In this document: piece after piece, positions 27,369-34,585 of the stretch
How positions within the stretch are numbered: position 1 is the stretch's first letter
Layout: each line of letters opens with the position of its first letter
Assembly: GCF_023017105.1 (NCBI RefSeq)
Contig: NZ_JALKEV010000007.1
Location: 169,647-233,646, forward strand
Length of the DNA: 64,000 nt
Direction of reading: 5' to 3'
Source of the DNA: Halalkalibacter sp. APA_J-10(15)
Lineage (GTDB): Bacteria > Bacillota > Bacilli > Bacillales > Bacillaceae_D
The notes under the pieces: model-generated
Database searches by the model: none
Seen by the model: the letters and a program-made list of their open reading frames with translations, nothing else
Told to the model about the DNA's origin: nothing
Program-made: the position numbers and the translations under genes

Positions 27369-28421
27369 ATGTTAAAGAAGCCATGGTTAGCTATTATCGT
27401 GATTTTGATCACATCACTAGTTGCGTGTGGAACGAATGATGAGAGTGGAGAAGAGGAAAGAAACAACGAGGGAGAAGGATCAACAATCATTGACACATTA
27501 TCTATTGGCTTTGTCCCATCACGCGATCCAGATGAAATTATTACGGCAACGGAGCCGTTAAAGGATTTGTTGACTGATCAGTTAGCGGAATTAGGTTATG
27601 AAGTAAGTGATGTAGATATTACAGTTGGAACGAATTATGAAGCAGTAGGCGAAGGTCTTTCTGCAGGAACGATTGATGTTGGCTTAATACCTGGGGGAAC
27701 ATATGTGTTATATGATGACGGAGCGGAGGTCATATTAACAGCGACTCGTGCAGGGTTAAACAATGATTCAGATGATGCAAGTGAATGGAATGCCAATAAA
27801 CCAACTGAGCCGGTAGAGGATCAAGTTACGTATTATCGTGCACTTATTATTGCTGGCCCATCTGATAAAGGACAAGAGTTAGCAGACAAGGTTAATAACG
27901 GTGAGGAGTTAACATTTGACGATGTGAATCATGCTTCTTGGGCTGTGATGTCGTCTTCATCTCCAGCAGGTTATATATACCCAGCTTTATGGCTTCGCGA
28001 GCATTATGATCAGACGATTACCGATCTAGATCAAGTGGTGCAATCTGATTCATATGGAAATGCGTTTGCTCGACTGGCAGCAGGACAAATCGATGTGCTT
28101 GTAACGTATGCTGATGCAAGAAGAGATAATGAAGATGCGTGGACAACGGAGTTCGGACGTAGTGATTCGATTTGGGATGAAACAAACGTGATTGGTGTCA
28201 CACCAGGGATTTACAATGATACGATTAGTGTGAGTCGTCATTCTGATAGTATGGATGATGATCTGAAAGCAGCGTTACAGCAAGCATTTATTAATATGGC
28301 TGAAACAGAAGAAGGAAAAGAAGTGATTTCGATTTATAATCATGAAGGCTATCAAGAAGCGAAGTCTGCAGATTACGATAATGAAAGAGAAGCGCAGCAG
28401 CTAGTTCAATCACTGAATTAA
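27369..28421 (+). CDS. phnD: PhnD-like phosphonate/phosphate-ester binding lipoprotein
   Basis: 350 residues. Lipoprotein signal with lipobox LVAC and Cys 20, acidic linker, then a PhnD/phosphonate-BD type II periplasmic-binding fold (LSIGFVPSRDPDEIITATEPLKDLL, SSSPAGYIYPALWL, LAAGQIDVLVTYADARRD). The family binds phosphonate, phosphite or related oxyanions outside the membrane for an ABC importer. First gene of a phnD-C-E-E-nucleotidase operon behind a Pho box. No C-P lyase or phosphite dehydrogenase gene is in the window, so the ligand may be a phosphate ester (see finding). Confidence 0.88.
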   Translation: MLKKPWLAIIVILITSLVACGTNDESGEEERNNEGEGSTIIDTLSIGFVPSRDPDEIITATEPLKDLLTDQLAELGYEVSDVDITVGTNYEAVGEGLSAGTIDVGLIPGGTYVLYDDGAEVILTATRAGLNNDSDDASEWNANKPTEPVEDQVTYYRALIIAGPSDKGQELADKVNNGEELTFDDVNHASWAVMSSSSPAGYIYPALWLREHYDQTITDLDQVVQSDSYGNAFARLAAGQIDVLVTYADARRDNEDAWTTEFGRSDSIWDETNVIGVTPGIYNDTISVSRHSDSMDDDLKAALQQAFINMAETEEGKEVISIYNHEGYQEAKSADYDNEREAQQLVQSLN

Positions 28422-28438
28422 GTAGCGAGATAAAGGTG

Positions 28439-28475
28439 AAATGAGAACATGATTATCGTGTTCTCATTTCCTTTT
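28439..28475 (+). other. Intercistronic hairpin after phnD
   Basis: AAATGAGAACA (28439-28449) and TGTTCTCATTT (28459-28469) form a perfect 11-bp stem with a nine-base loop, followed by CCTTTT. It may act as a leaky terminator or stabiliser that raises PhnD over the membrane subunits. Confidence 0.6.
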
Positions 28476-28528
28476 AAACAGGAAAACGAATAGTATATTT
28501 GGATTTTGAAAAAGAACGGAGCGTAAAC

Positions 28529-29305
28529 ATGATTGATTTTAAGGGAGTAGAAAAGGAATATACGAATGGAGTAAAAGCACTGCAATCTGTAGATCTATCT
28601 ATCAAGCAAGGAGAGTTTGTAGCTGTTATAGGGCTCTCGGGTGCGGGGAAATCTACACTCATTCGTTGTATTAATCGTATGCATGACATTACTAATGGGA
28701 CCATTCATGTATTTGGTATTAATGTGTCTACATTAAAAGAAAGAGAGATTAGAAAGCTACGCAGAAGGATTGGGATGATCTTTCAATCTTTTAACCTTGT
28801 AACGAGAACAACAGTCTTAAAAAATGTCCTTGTCTCTTTTGTACCGGAATTGTCATTGTGGCGTAAAGTTCTCGGATTGTACACAACAGAGCAGAAAATA
28901 AAAGCGTTATCCGCACTTGATAAGGTAGGGATCGTTGATAAGGCGTATGTTCGTGTCGATCAGTTGTCGGGGGGGCAGCAGCAACGTGTTGCACTTGCTC
29001 GTACTCTCGCGCAAAATCCAGAAATTTTGTTAGCTGATGAACCGATTGCGTCACTAGATCCGGTGACAGCTCGTGTGGTTATGGATGACTTTAAAAAAAT
29101 TAATCAAGAAATGGATATATCCGTGATTATGAATATTCATCATGTCGAAATTGCCTTAGAATATGCGGATCGAATTATTGGTATAAGACAAGGTCAAGTT
29201 GTTTTTGATGGAAAAGCAAATGATGTGACTAATGACGTACTTGATTATATTTATGGGAAGAAACATGATAGAAAAGAGGTGGTTATGACTCGTGCATATG
29301 TATGA
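28529..29305 (+). CDS. phnC: Phn-type ABC importer ATP-binding protein
   Basis: 258 residues. ABC ATPase with Walker A GLSGAGKST, Q-loop, signature LSGGQQQRVALARTL, Walker B EILLADEP and H-loop; FKGVEKEYTNGVKALQSVDL is typical of PhnC. It powers uptake by the two PhnE proteins. ATG 28529 follows CGGAGCG; the in-frame TTG at 28499 has no ribosome site. Its end overlaps the start of phnE1. Confidence 0.92.
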   Translation: MIDFKGVEKEYTNGVKALQSVDLSIKQGEFVAVIGLSGAGKSTLIRCINRMHDITNGTIHVFGINVSTLKEREIRKLRRRIGMIFQSFNLVTRTTVLKNVLVSFVPELSLWRKVLGLYTTEQKIKALSALDKVGIVDKAYVRVDQLSGGQQQRVALARTLAQNPEILLADEPIASLDPVTARVVMDDFKKINQEMDISVIMNIHHVEIALEYADRIIGIRQGQVVFDGKANDVTNDVLDYIYGKKHDRKEVVMTRAYV

Positions 29306-30113
29306 TAAAGTATTTCCTCCGAAGAAAATGCAACTTCCTAATGGAAGAGTTGTAAAGGAAAAGCGATCACGAGTACCTCTTATTATCCTACTGGTACTTG
29401 TAGCTGTTGTGATTTCAATTGAAGCAACTCAATTTGATATACGGGTGCTGTGGAGAAGATGGAGTGAATTCTTTGTCATTATTGGGCAAATGATTCCTCC
29501 TAATTGGGGCTATGTTCCTCATTTGTGGGGAGCATTAATGGATACGATTAAGATGTCCTTTTTGGGGTCTTTTTTAGGATCCATTGTAGCTGTACCAGTA
29601 GCCATCTTAGCAGCTTCTAATATGATGAAAAGGGGCTGGCTGGCGGCACTTATGAAGGTGTTGTTAAGTATTTTACGTACGCTTCCTACACTCGTATCAG
29701 CTCTTATTGCGACGTTTATTTTTGGGTTAGGGACGCTTGCTGGGACGGTCGCTATTTTCTTGTTTACTGTCGCATATGTTGGAAAGCTGTTGTATGAACA
29801 GATAGAAACGGTTGATATGGGCGCTTTTGAGGCAATGGAATCAATTGGACATAATCGAATACAAGCGTTTCGATATGCCATTTTCCCTCAAGTGCTTCCG
29901 AATTATCTATCGACTTCATTGTTTTGCTTTGAAGGTAATGTTCGTTATGCCGCTATTTTAGGGTATGTAGGTGCTGGAGGAATCGGACTTCTCTTAAATG
30001 AGGGTTTAGGGTGGCGTGATTATTCGAGTGTAGGAATGATATTACTTATGCTAGCTATAACGGTTTATGTCATTGAAAGCATCAGTGAGCATTTCCGCAA
30101 GAAGCTACTATAA
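29292..30113 (+). CDS. phnE: Phn-type ABC importer permease 1
   Basis: 273 residues, about six predicted membrane helices, PhnE-type core (MGAFEAMESIGHNRIQAFRYAIFPQVLPNYLS, YVGAGGIGLLLNEGLGWRDYSSVG). GTG 29292 lies nine bases after AGAGGTGG and overlaps the end of phnC; ATG 29298 is the alternative start. Forms the membrane channel with the second permease encoded next. Confidence 0.9.
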   Translation: MHMYDKVFPPKKMQLPNGRVVKEKRSRVPLIILLVLVAVVISIEATQFDIRVLWRRWSEFFVIIGQMIPPNWGYVPHLWGALMDTIKMSFLGSFLGSIVAVPVAILAASNMMKRGWLAALMKVLLSILRTLPTLVSALIATFIFGLGTLAGTVAIFLFTVAYVGKLLYEQIETVDMGAFEAMESIGHNRIQAFRYAIFPQVLPNYLSTSLFCFEGNVRYAAILGYVGAGGIGLLLNEGLGWRDYSSVGMILLMLAITVYVIESISEHFRKKLL

Positions 30114-30126
30114 AGGAGTATAGAGT

Positions 30127-30933
30127 ATGTTGATCATTGAAAACCAATTACAAGCAGAGCCGCGAAATTATCGATATGTGATGATCATTTCATTGATTGT
30201 TCTATTATTATTCGTGTGGTCACTTTCAACCGTAAATATGCAAAATATGAGTGAAGGTGGCTGGCTAATTGCTTCCAACATTTTGAGAGGGTTGCTTAGC
30301 CCCGATGTAGGTCTCTTATTCAATTTAACGAGCCAAGGAGTGGCGTACCTTTTAATCGAGACCATTTCGATTGCCTTATTAGGGACACTGTTAGGATCAA
30401 TTCTTGCAATCCCTTTAGCCTTTTTATCAGCATCAAATGTTGTCCCAAAGCCGGTCGCTCTTCTAACACGGATTTTCTTGATTTTTATTCGCACAGTACC
30501 AGCTCTTGTATATGGATTAATGTTTATTCGTGTGACAGGTCCTGGCCCGTTTGCTGGAGTTTTGACGATTTCGCTTGTGTCAATTGGGATGTTAGCGAAA
30601 TTGTATGTGGATGCCATTGGAAATTTAGATACGAGTGTGTTTGAATCAATGACGTCATTAGGATGCTCAACTTTGGAGAAAATAAGATATGGAATCATTC
30701 CACAATTATTTTCGATTTTTCTCTCTATTATGATTTATCGTTTCGATATGAATTTGCGTGATGCAGCTGTACTTGGTTTAGTTGGTGCGGGTGGGATTGG
30801 CGCTCCTCTTATATTCGCTATGAATAGTTATCGTTGGTCAGAGGTAGGGTCTATATTAATAGGACTTGTCATTCTCATCTTAATGGTCGAGTGGTTTTCA
30901 AATCGTATAAGAGCTAAGCTTGTAAATGGTTAA
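30127..30933 (+). CDS. phnE: Phn-type ABC importer permease 2
   Basis: 268 residues, about six predicted membrane helices, same PhnE core as its upstream neighbour (VFESMTSLGCSTLEKIRYGIIPQL, GLVGAGGIGAPLIFAMNSYRW). Two different PhnE paralogues in tandem suggest a heterodimeric channel. Starts 13 bases after phnE1 with an AAAGGAG ribosome site. Confidence 0.9.
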   Translation: MLIIENQLQAEPRNYRYVMIISLIVLLLFVWSLSTVNMQNMSEGGWLIASNILRGLLSPDVGLLFNLTSQGVAYLLIETISIALLGTLLGSILAIPLAFLSASNVVPKPVALLTRIFLIFIRTVPALVYGLMFIRVTGPGPFAGVLTISLVSIGMLAKLYVDAIGNLDTSVFESMTSLGCSTLEKIRYGIIPQLFSIFLSIMIYRFDMNLRDAAVLGLVGAGGIGAPLIFAMNSYRWSEVGSILIGLVILILMVEWFSNRIRAKLVNG

Positions 30934-30955
30934 ATGTTGAAAGGGTGATTAAGTG

Positions 30956-32524
30956 ATGAAAGAAATAGAAATTGTCATTTTAGGAACATCAGATGTTCAT
31001 GGGAAAATCTCTTCCGTTAACCATGTAGATAAAACGAAAGATGACCAAAAAGGTATGGCGAAAGCTGCTACATATATCCAGGCTGAACGAAAATTGAATA
31101 AACATGTATTGTTAATTGATAATGGAGATTTAATTCAAGGGACTCCCTTTGCTCATTATGCGATGACTGAAACGGAAGTACTGAATCCGATCGTACAAGT
31201 ACTTGATTATTTACAGTATGATGCTGCTGTGCTAGGAAATCATGAGTTTAATTATGGGAAGGAAAGGCTAGACAAAGTCGTATCTCAATCTTCTTTTCCT
31301 TGGCTATCTGCTAACATTGTGAAAAAAGGGACGAATGAACCTTATTTTGGACAGCCTTATATGATAAAGGAGTTTGATGGTGTGAAGGTTGCAGTATTAG
31401 GATTAACGACAAAGTATATTCCTCATTGGGAATCAGATCGTCATATAGAAGCATTTGATTTTCTTGATCCCGTAGATAAAGGGAGGGAATGGGTTCGCTT
31501 TTTAAAGGAGGAGGAGCAAAGTGATATTGTCATTGTTTCTTATCATGGAGGGTTTGAATATGATCCGGTGACGAATAAAAAGATCGCTGAACATACGGGG
31601 GAAAACCAAGCAAACGAGCTTCAAGCTCTTGAAGGTGTCGATGTGCTGTTGACGGGACACCAGCATTTACAATATGCAGTTGTAACAGAGGAGCAGAAAG
31701 TGATGCTGCAACCGGGAACTCAGGCTGAATTTGTTGGCAAAGTGGACTTGACTGTTAGAAAAGAAGGAAATGAAGTTAGTATTCAAAAGGTTATTGCGGA
31801 GTTAATTCCGATAAATTTGTGTATGCCTGATGATACGATTGTGAGTATGTTAAAGCCAATCGAGTTAGAAGTGGATGAATGGTTAGATGAGAAAATTGCC
31901 ACAGTTTCTCATAGAGTAGCCATAGAGGATCCAATACATGATGTGTGGCTTCAAGAGCATCCTTTTATTGAATGGATCAATCGAGCAATGATGAAGCATA
32001 CAGGCGCAGCTATTGCTTGTACTTCATTGCTACGTCCAGATACACTCGATATAAATGAAGCGGTTAGTCGTCGTGATGTTCATGCGCTCTACCCATATCC
32101 TAACTCCCTTGCCGTTGTTGAATTAACAAGCGAGGATATTCGTCAAGCGTTAGAAGTATCTGCTTCTTTTTTAATGGTTCATGAAGATGGACAAGTGTAT
32201 ATTAACTCAGATTGGGAGAGGCCACGTCTACTAAGCTATAATTATGACATGTGGGAGGGGATTGAGTATACGATTGATTTAAGACGTCCGATTGGCGAGA
32301 GAGTGGTGGACTTATCACTTGATGGAGAGCCGTTAAAGAATGGACTTTATGAAGTCGTTACAAGCAGTTATCGCGCGAGTGGTTCAGGAGGATACTATAT
32401 GTTTGGCAAGGGTAAAATCATCAAAGATTACAATCGGGATATGGTAGAGCTACTTGTTGAAGACTTGAAAAGAGAGGGGGAATTACTTGTTGAAGTAAAT
32501 CAGAATTGGAAGGTGATTTATTAA
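30956..32524 (+). CDS. Cytoplasmic 5'-nucleotidase/cyclic phosphodiesterase-like enzyme
   Basis: 522 residues. Metallophosphoesterase domain with the dinuclear metal motifs TSDVHGK, DNGDLIQGTP, GNHEFNYG, SYHGG and GHQH, followed by the 5'-nucleotidase C-terminal domain (about 330-522, YPYPNSLAVVELTSEDIRQALE, YRASGSGGYYMF). UshA/YfkN relatives are secreted or surface-bound, but this protein has no signal peptide and should act in the cytoplasm. It is the last gene of the PhoP-box importer operon, so it could release phosphate from the imported compound. ATG 30956 or GTG 30953 both fit AAGGGTG. Confidence 0.87.
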   Translation: MKEIEIVILGTSDVHGKISSVNHVDKTKDDQKGMAKAATYIQAERKLNKHVLLIDNGDLIQGTPFAHYAMTETEVLNPIVQVLDYLQYDAAVLGNHEFNYGKERLDKVVSQSSFPWLSANIVKKGTNEPYFGQPYMIKEFDGVKVAVLGLTTKYIPHWESDRHIEAFDFLDPVDKGREWVRFLKEEEQSDIVIVSYHGGFEYDPVTNKKIAEHTGENQANELQALEGVDVLLTGHQHLQYAVVTEEQKVMLQPGTQAEFVGKVDLTVRKEGNEVSIQKVIAELIPINLCMPDDTIVSMLKPIELEVDEWLDEKIATVSHRVAIEDPIHDVWLQEHPFIEWINRAMMKHTGAAIACTSLLRPDTLDINEAVSRRDVHALYPYPNSLAVVELTSEDIRQALEVSASFLMVHEDGQVYINSDWERPRLLSYNYDMWEGIEYTIDLRRPIGERVVDLSLDGEPLKNGLYEVVTSSYRASGSGGYYMFGKGKIIKDYNRDMVELLVEDLKREGELLVEVNQNWKVIY

Positions 32525-32586
32525 AGAAGTGCATAAAAGAGACTGCATCAAAAGAGCTTCAGGTAAAGGGACGTTCAATTGGTGAA

Positions 32587-32754
32587 CCTCTTTCCGCTAA
32601 AAGGCGAAAAGACCCTTGTCCGAGAAGGAATGGTAATCCTCATTCCGCTATTCGAGCAAAATGAGGCTAATTTGAGTAAGAAAAACTAAAATAGAGGAAT
32701 GAGGAACCGTAACAATATGAAAATGCGAGATAGAGAGAGAATAGAGGAATGAGG
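32587..32754. repeat. Dispersed 15-bp intergenic repeat, cluster 2
   Basis: Copies of CCTCATTCCKCTATT: 32638-32652 forward (identical to the copy at 9910), 32690-32704 and 32740-32754 reverse (identical to each other, with T for G), and a degenerate forward copy at 32587-32601. It fills the gap between the nucleotidase and the convergent bmrA-like gene. Confidence 0.75.
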
Positions 32755-32816
32755 AACCGCATGGAGCGCATGATCATGAGCTTGTGTCCCGCCTCCACCC
32801 TAGTCTCTTTTGAGCA

Positions 32817-34556
32817 TTATGTCAGCTGTTGCTCTGCAAATTCTCGATAAAGTGTATGAGAAGCGACCAACTCCTGATGACTACCAATACCTGTGATCTC
32901 CCCTTTTTCAATAAAGATAATTTGATCGGCATTGACGATGGTTGATAATCGGTGGGCAATAACAAAGGTTGTTCTCCCTTCCATAAGGCGTGTGAGAGCT
33001 TGTTGAACGATTCCCTCTGATTGACTGTCTAAACTCGCTGTTGCTTCATCCATCATTAATATTTTTGGATCACGTAAAAAAGCCCGTGCGATCGCGATTC
33101 GTTGCCGTTGTCCCCCCGAAAGCTTTATGCCCCTTTCTCCGACCTCTGTTTCCAGCTGGTCTGGGAATTGTTTGATAAACTCATCAGCGAAGGCCATTTT
33201 TGCTACTTCCCAAAGCTTGCTATCATCAATGTCTTTCATATGATCTAAACCATAGCAAAGGTTTGCACGGATGGTCCCAGCCATCATCGGACTGTCCTGT
33301 GAGACGTAACCGATTTGACTGCGCCATGATTTCATAGAAAGTTGCTGTATAGGTGTATGTCCAATTTTAATCAATCCTGTATTCGGCTCATAAAACCGTT
33401 CGAGGAGTCCGAACATCGTTGTTTTCCCACCACCACTCGGTCCAGCAAACGCGATCATTTGACCTGGCTCTACTCGGAATGAAACGTGATGTAAAACGGG
33501 CTCATTCTCCGTATAAGAAAACGATACATCTTCGACAGAGATCGGTTCGTTTGTAATATCCATGTCGATTCCGACATTTTGTCCCTCTTCTTCCTTGATA
33601 TCAAGAATATCTACAATACGCTCAGTGGCTCCTTTTGCTTTTTGAAGCTGTGTGAAGAACATCGTAAAGGATGTGATAGGGAAAATAATTTGAAATAGAT
33701 AAAGAAGAAAGGCAACGAGTGAGCCTGTAGTCATTGAACCATCTGCTACTCGAATACCACCATATCCAATGATGACAACAATGACGATCATGACAACTAA
33801 ATACATAAATGGAGCAATAAGAGCAAAGATACGTGCTTCTCGTAGACCGTATTTTAATAACTTTTCAATTCCAGACATGCCTTTCTTTTCTTCCATCTGC
33901 TCTGCGTTAGATGCTTTCATTAGACGGATTTCACTTAATGTTTGTTGAACACCTCCTGTGAAGGTAGCTGTTTCGTCTTGTAACCCTCTAGAAATCTTCG
34001 CCATTCGACTACCTAGTGGAACCATAATGCTAATTGTAATAGGAACGGAAATAAGCATAAGTAATGTCATTTTCCAGTCCATGATGAATAGAATGATTAC
34101 CGCACCAATAATCGTAATAATCCCAGTAACAAATTGAGGGAAGTGTTGAGAAATCAAATCCTTCACGATGCCTGTGTCATTGACGACCCTGCTAACCGTT
34201 TCTCCACTTGTTTTTGTATCATAATATCGGACAGGGAGGCGTAGAAGTTTAAACCACATTCTTTGTCGCAGAGAAGCGACAATCTTCTGCCCGACATAGG
34301 CAAGTAAGTATGTCGAGAAGCCGTCAATAACGGCTTGTATGATGAAAACAAGCGCAATGATCCCAATTAAGGTAAGGTTAAGGGATTCGGCTGAGAAGCC
34401 ATCGACCATTTCGCGAGTTAATAATGGAATGGAAAGGCCAACTAATGTTGTAATGAAGCTCCCTACTAAGCCAAGTGTTAACGCTAGCTTTGGTATACTT
34501 GTTGAAAAGATTAAAGAGAAAAAAGGTTTGAGACTGTTGTTTTGTTCGTTATCCAT
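32817..34556 (-). CDS. bmrA: BmrA-like multidrug ABC exporter (half transporter)
   Basis: 579 residues. N-terminal six-helix exporter domain (about 1-310) and C-terminal ATPase with Walker A GPSGGGKTT, signature LSGGQRQRIAIARA and Walker B ILMMDEA. Residue-level resemblance to Bacillus subtilis BmrA is strong from memory (KPFFSLI start; VDGFS; DTKTSGETVSRVVNDT; EIRLMKASNAE; FAEQQLT end). It works as a homodimer pumping drugs out of the membrane. It starts 29 bases after the UvrA-like gene on the same strand with AAGGAGC upstream, so the two are probably one operon. Confidence 0.9.
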   Translation of the reverse strand: MDNEQNNSLKPFFSLIFSTSIPKLALTLGLVGSFITTLVGLSIPLLTREMVDGFSAESLNLTLIGIIALVFIIQAVIDGFSTYLLAYVGQKIVASLRQRMWFKLLRLPVRYYDTKTSGETVSRVVNDTGIVKDLISQHFPQFVTGIITIIGAVIILFIMDWKMTLLMLISVPITISIMVPLGSRMAKISRGLQDETATFTGGVQQTLSEIRLMKASNAEQMEEKKGMSGIEKLLKYGLREARIFALIAPFMYLVVMIVIVVIIGYGGIRVADGSMTTGSLVAFLLYLFQIIFPITSFTMFFTQLQKAKGATERIVDILDIKEEEGQNVGIDMDITNEPISVEDVSFSYTENEPVLHHVSFRVEPGQMIAFAGPSGGGKTTMFGLLERFYEPNTGLIKIGHTPIQQLSMKSWRSQIGYVSQDSPMMAGTIRANLCYGLDHMKDIDDSKLWEVAKMAFADEFIKQFPDQLETEVGERGIKLSGGQRQRIAIARAFLRDPKILMMDEATASLDSQSEGIVQQALTRLMEGRTTFVIAHRLSTIVNADQIIFIEKGEITGIGSHQELVASHTLYREFAEQQLT

Positions 34557-34585
34557 TTAAGGGCTCCTTCATTTTAAAGATGAGA

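Noticed and set aside
27369-32524. Reading the phn operon as a full phosphonate degradation locus
   Set aside because: No C-P lyase (phnGHIJKLM), phosphonatase or phosphite dehydrogenase gene is present; only import and a phosphoesterase are supported.
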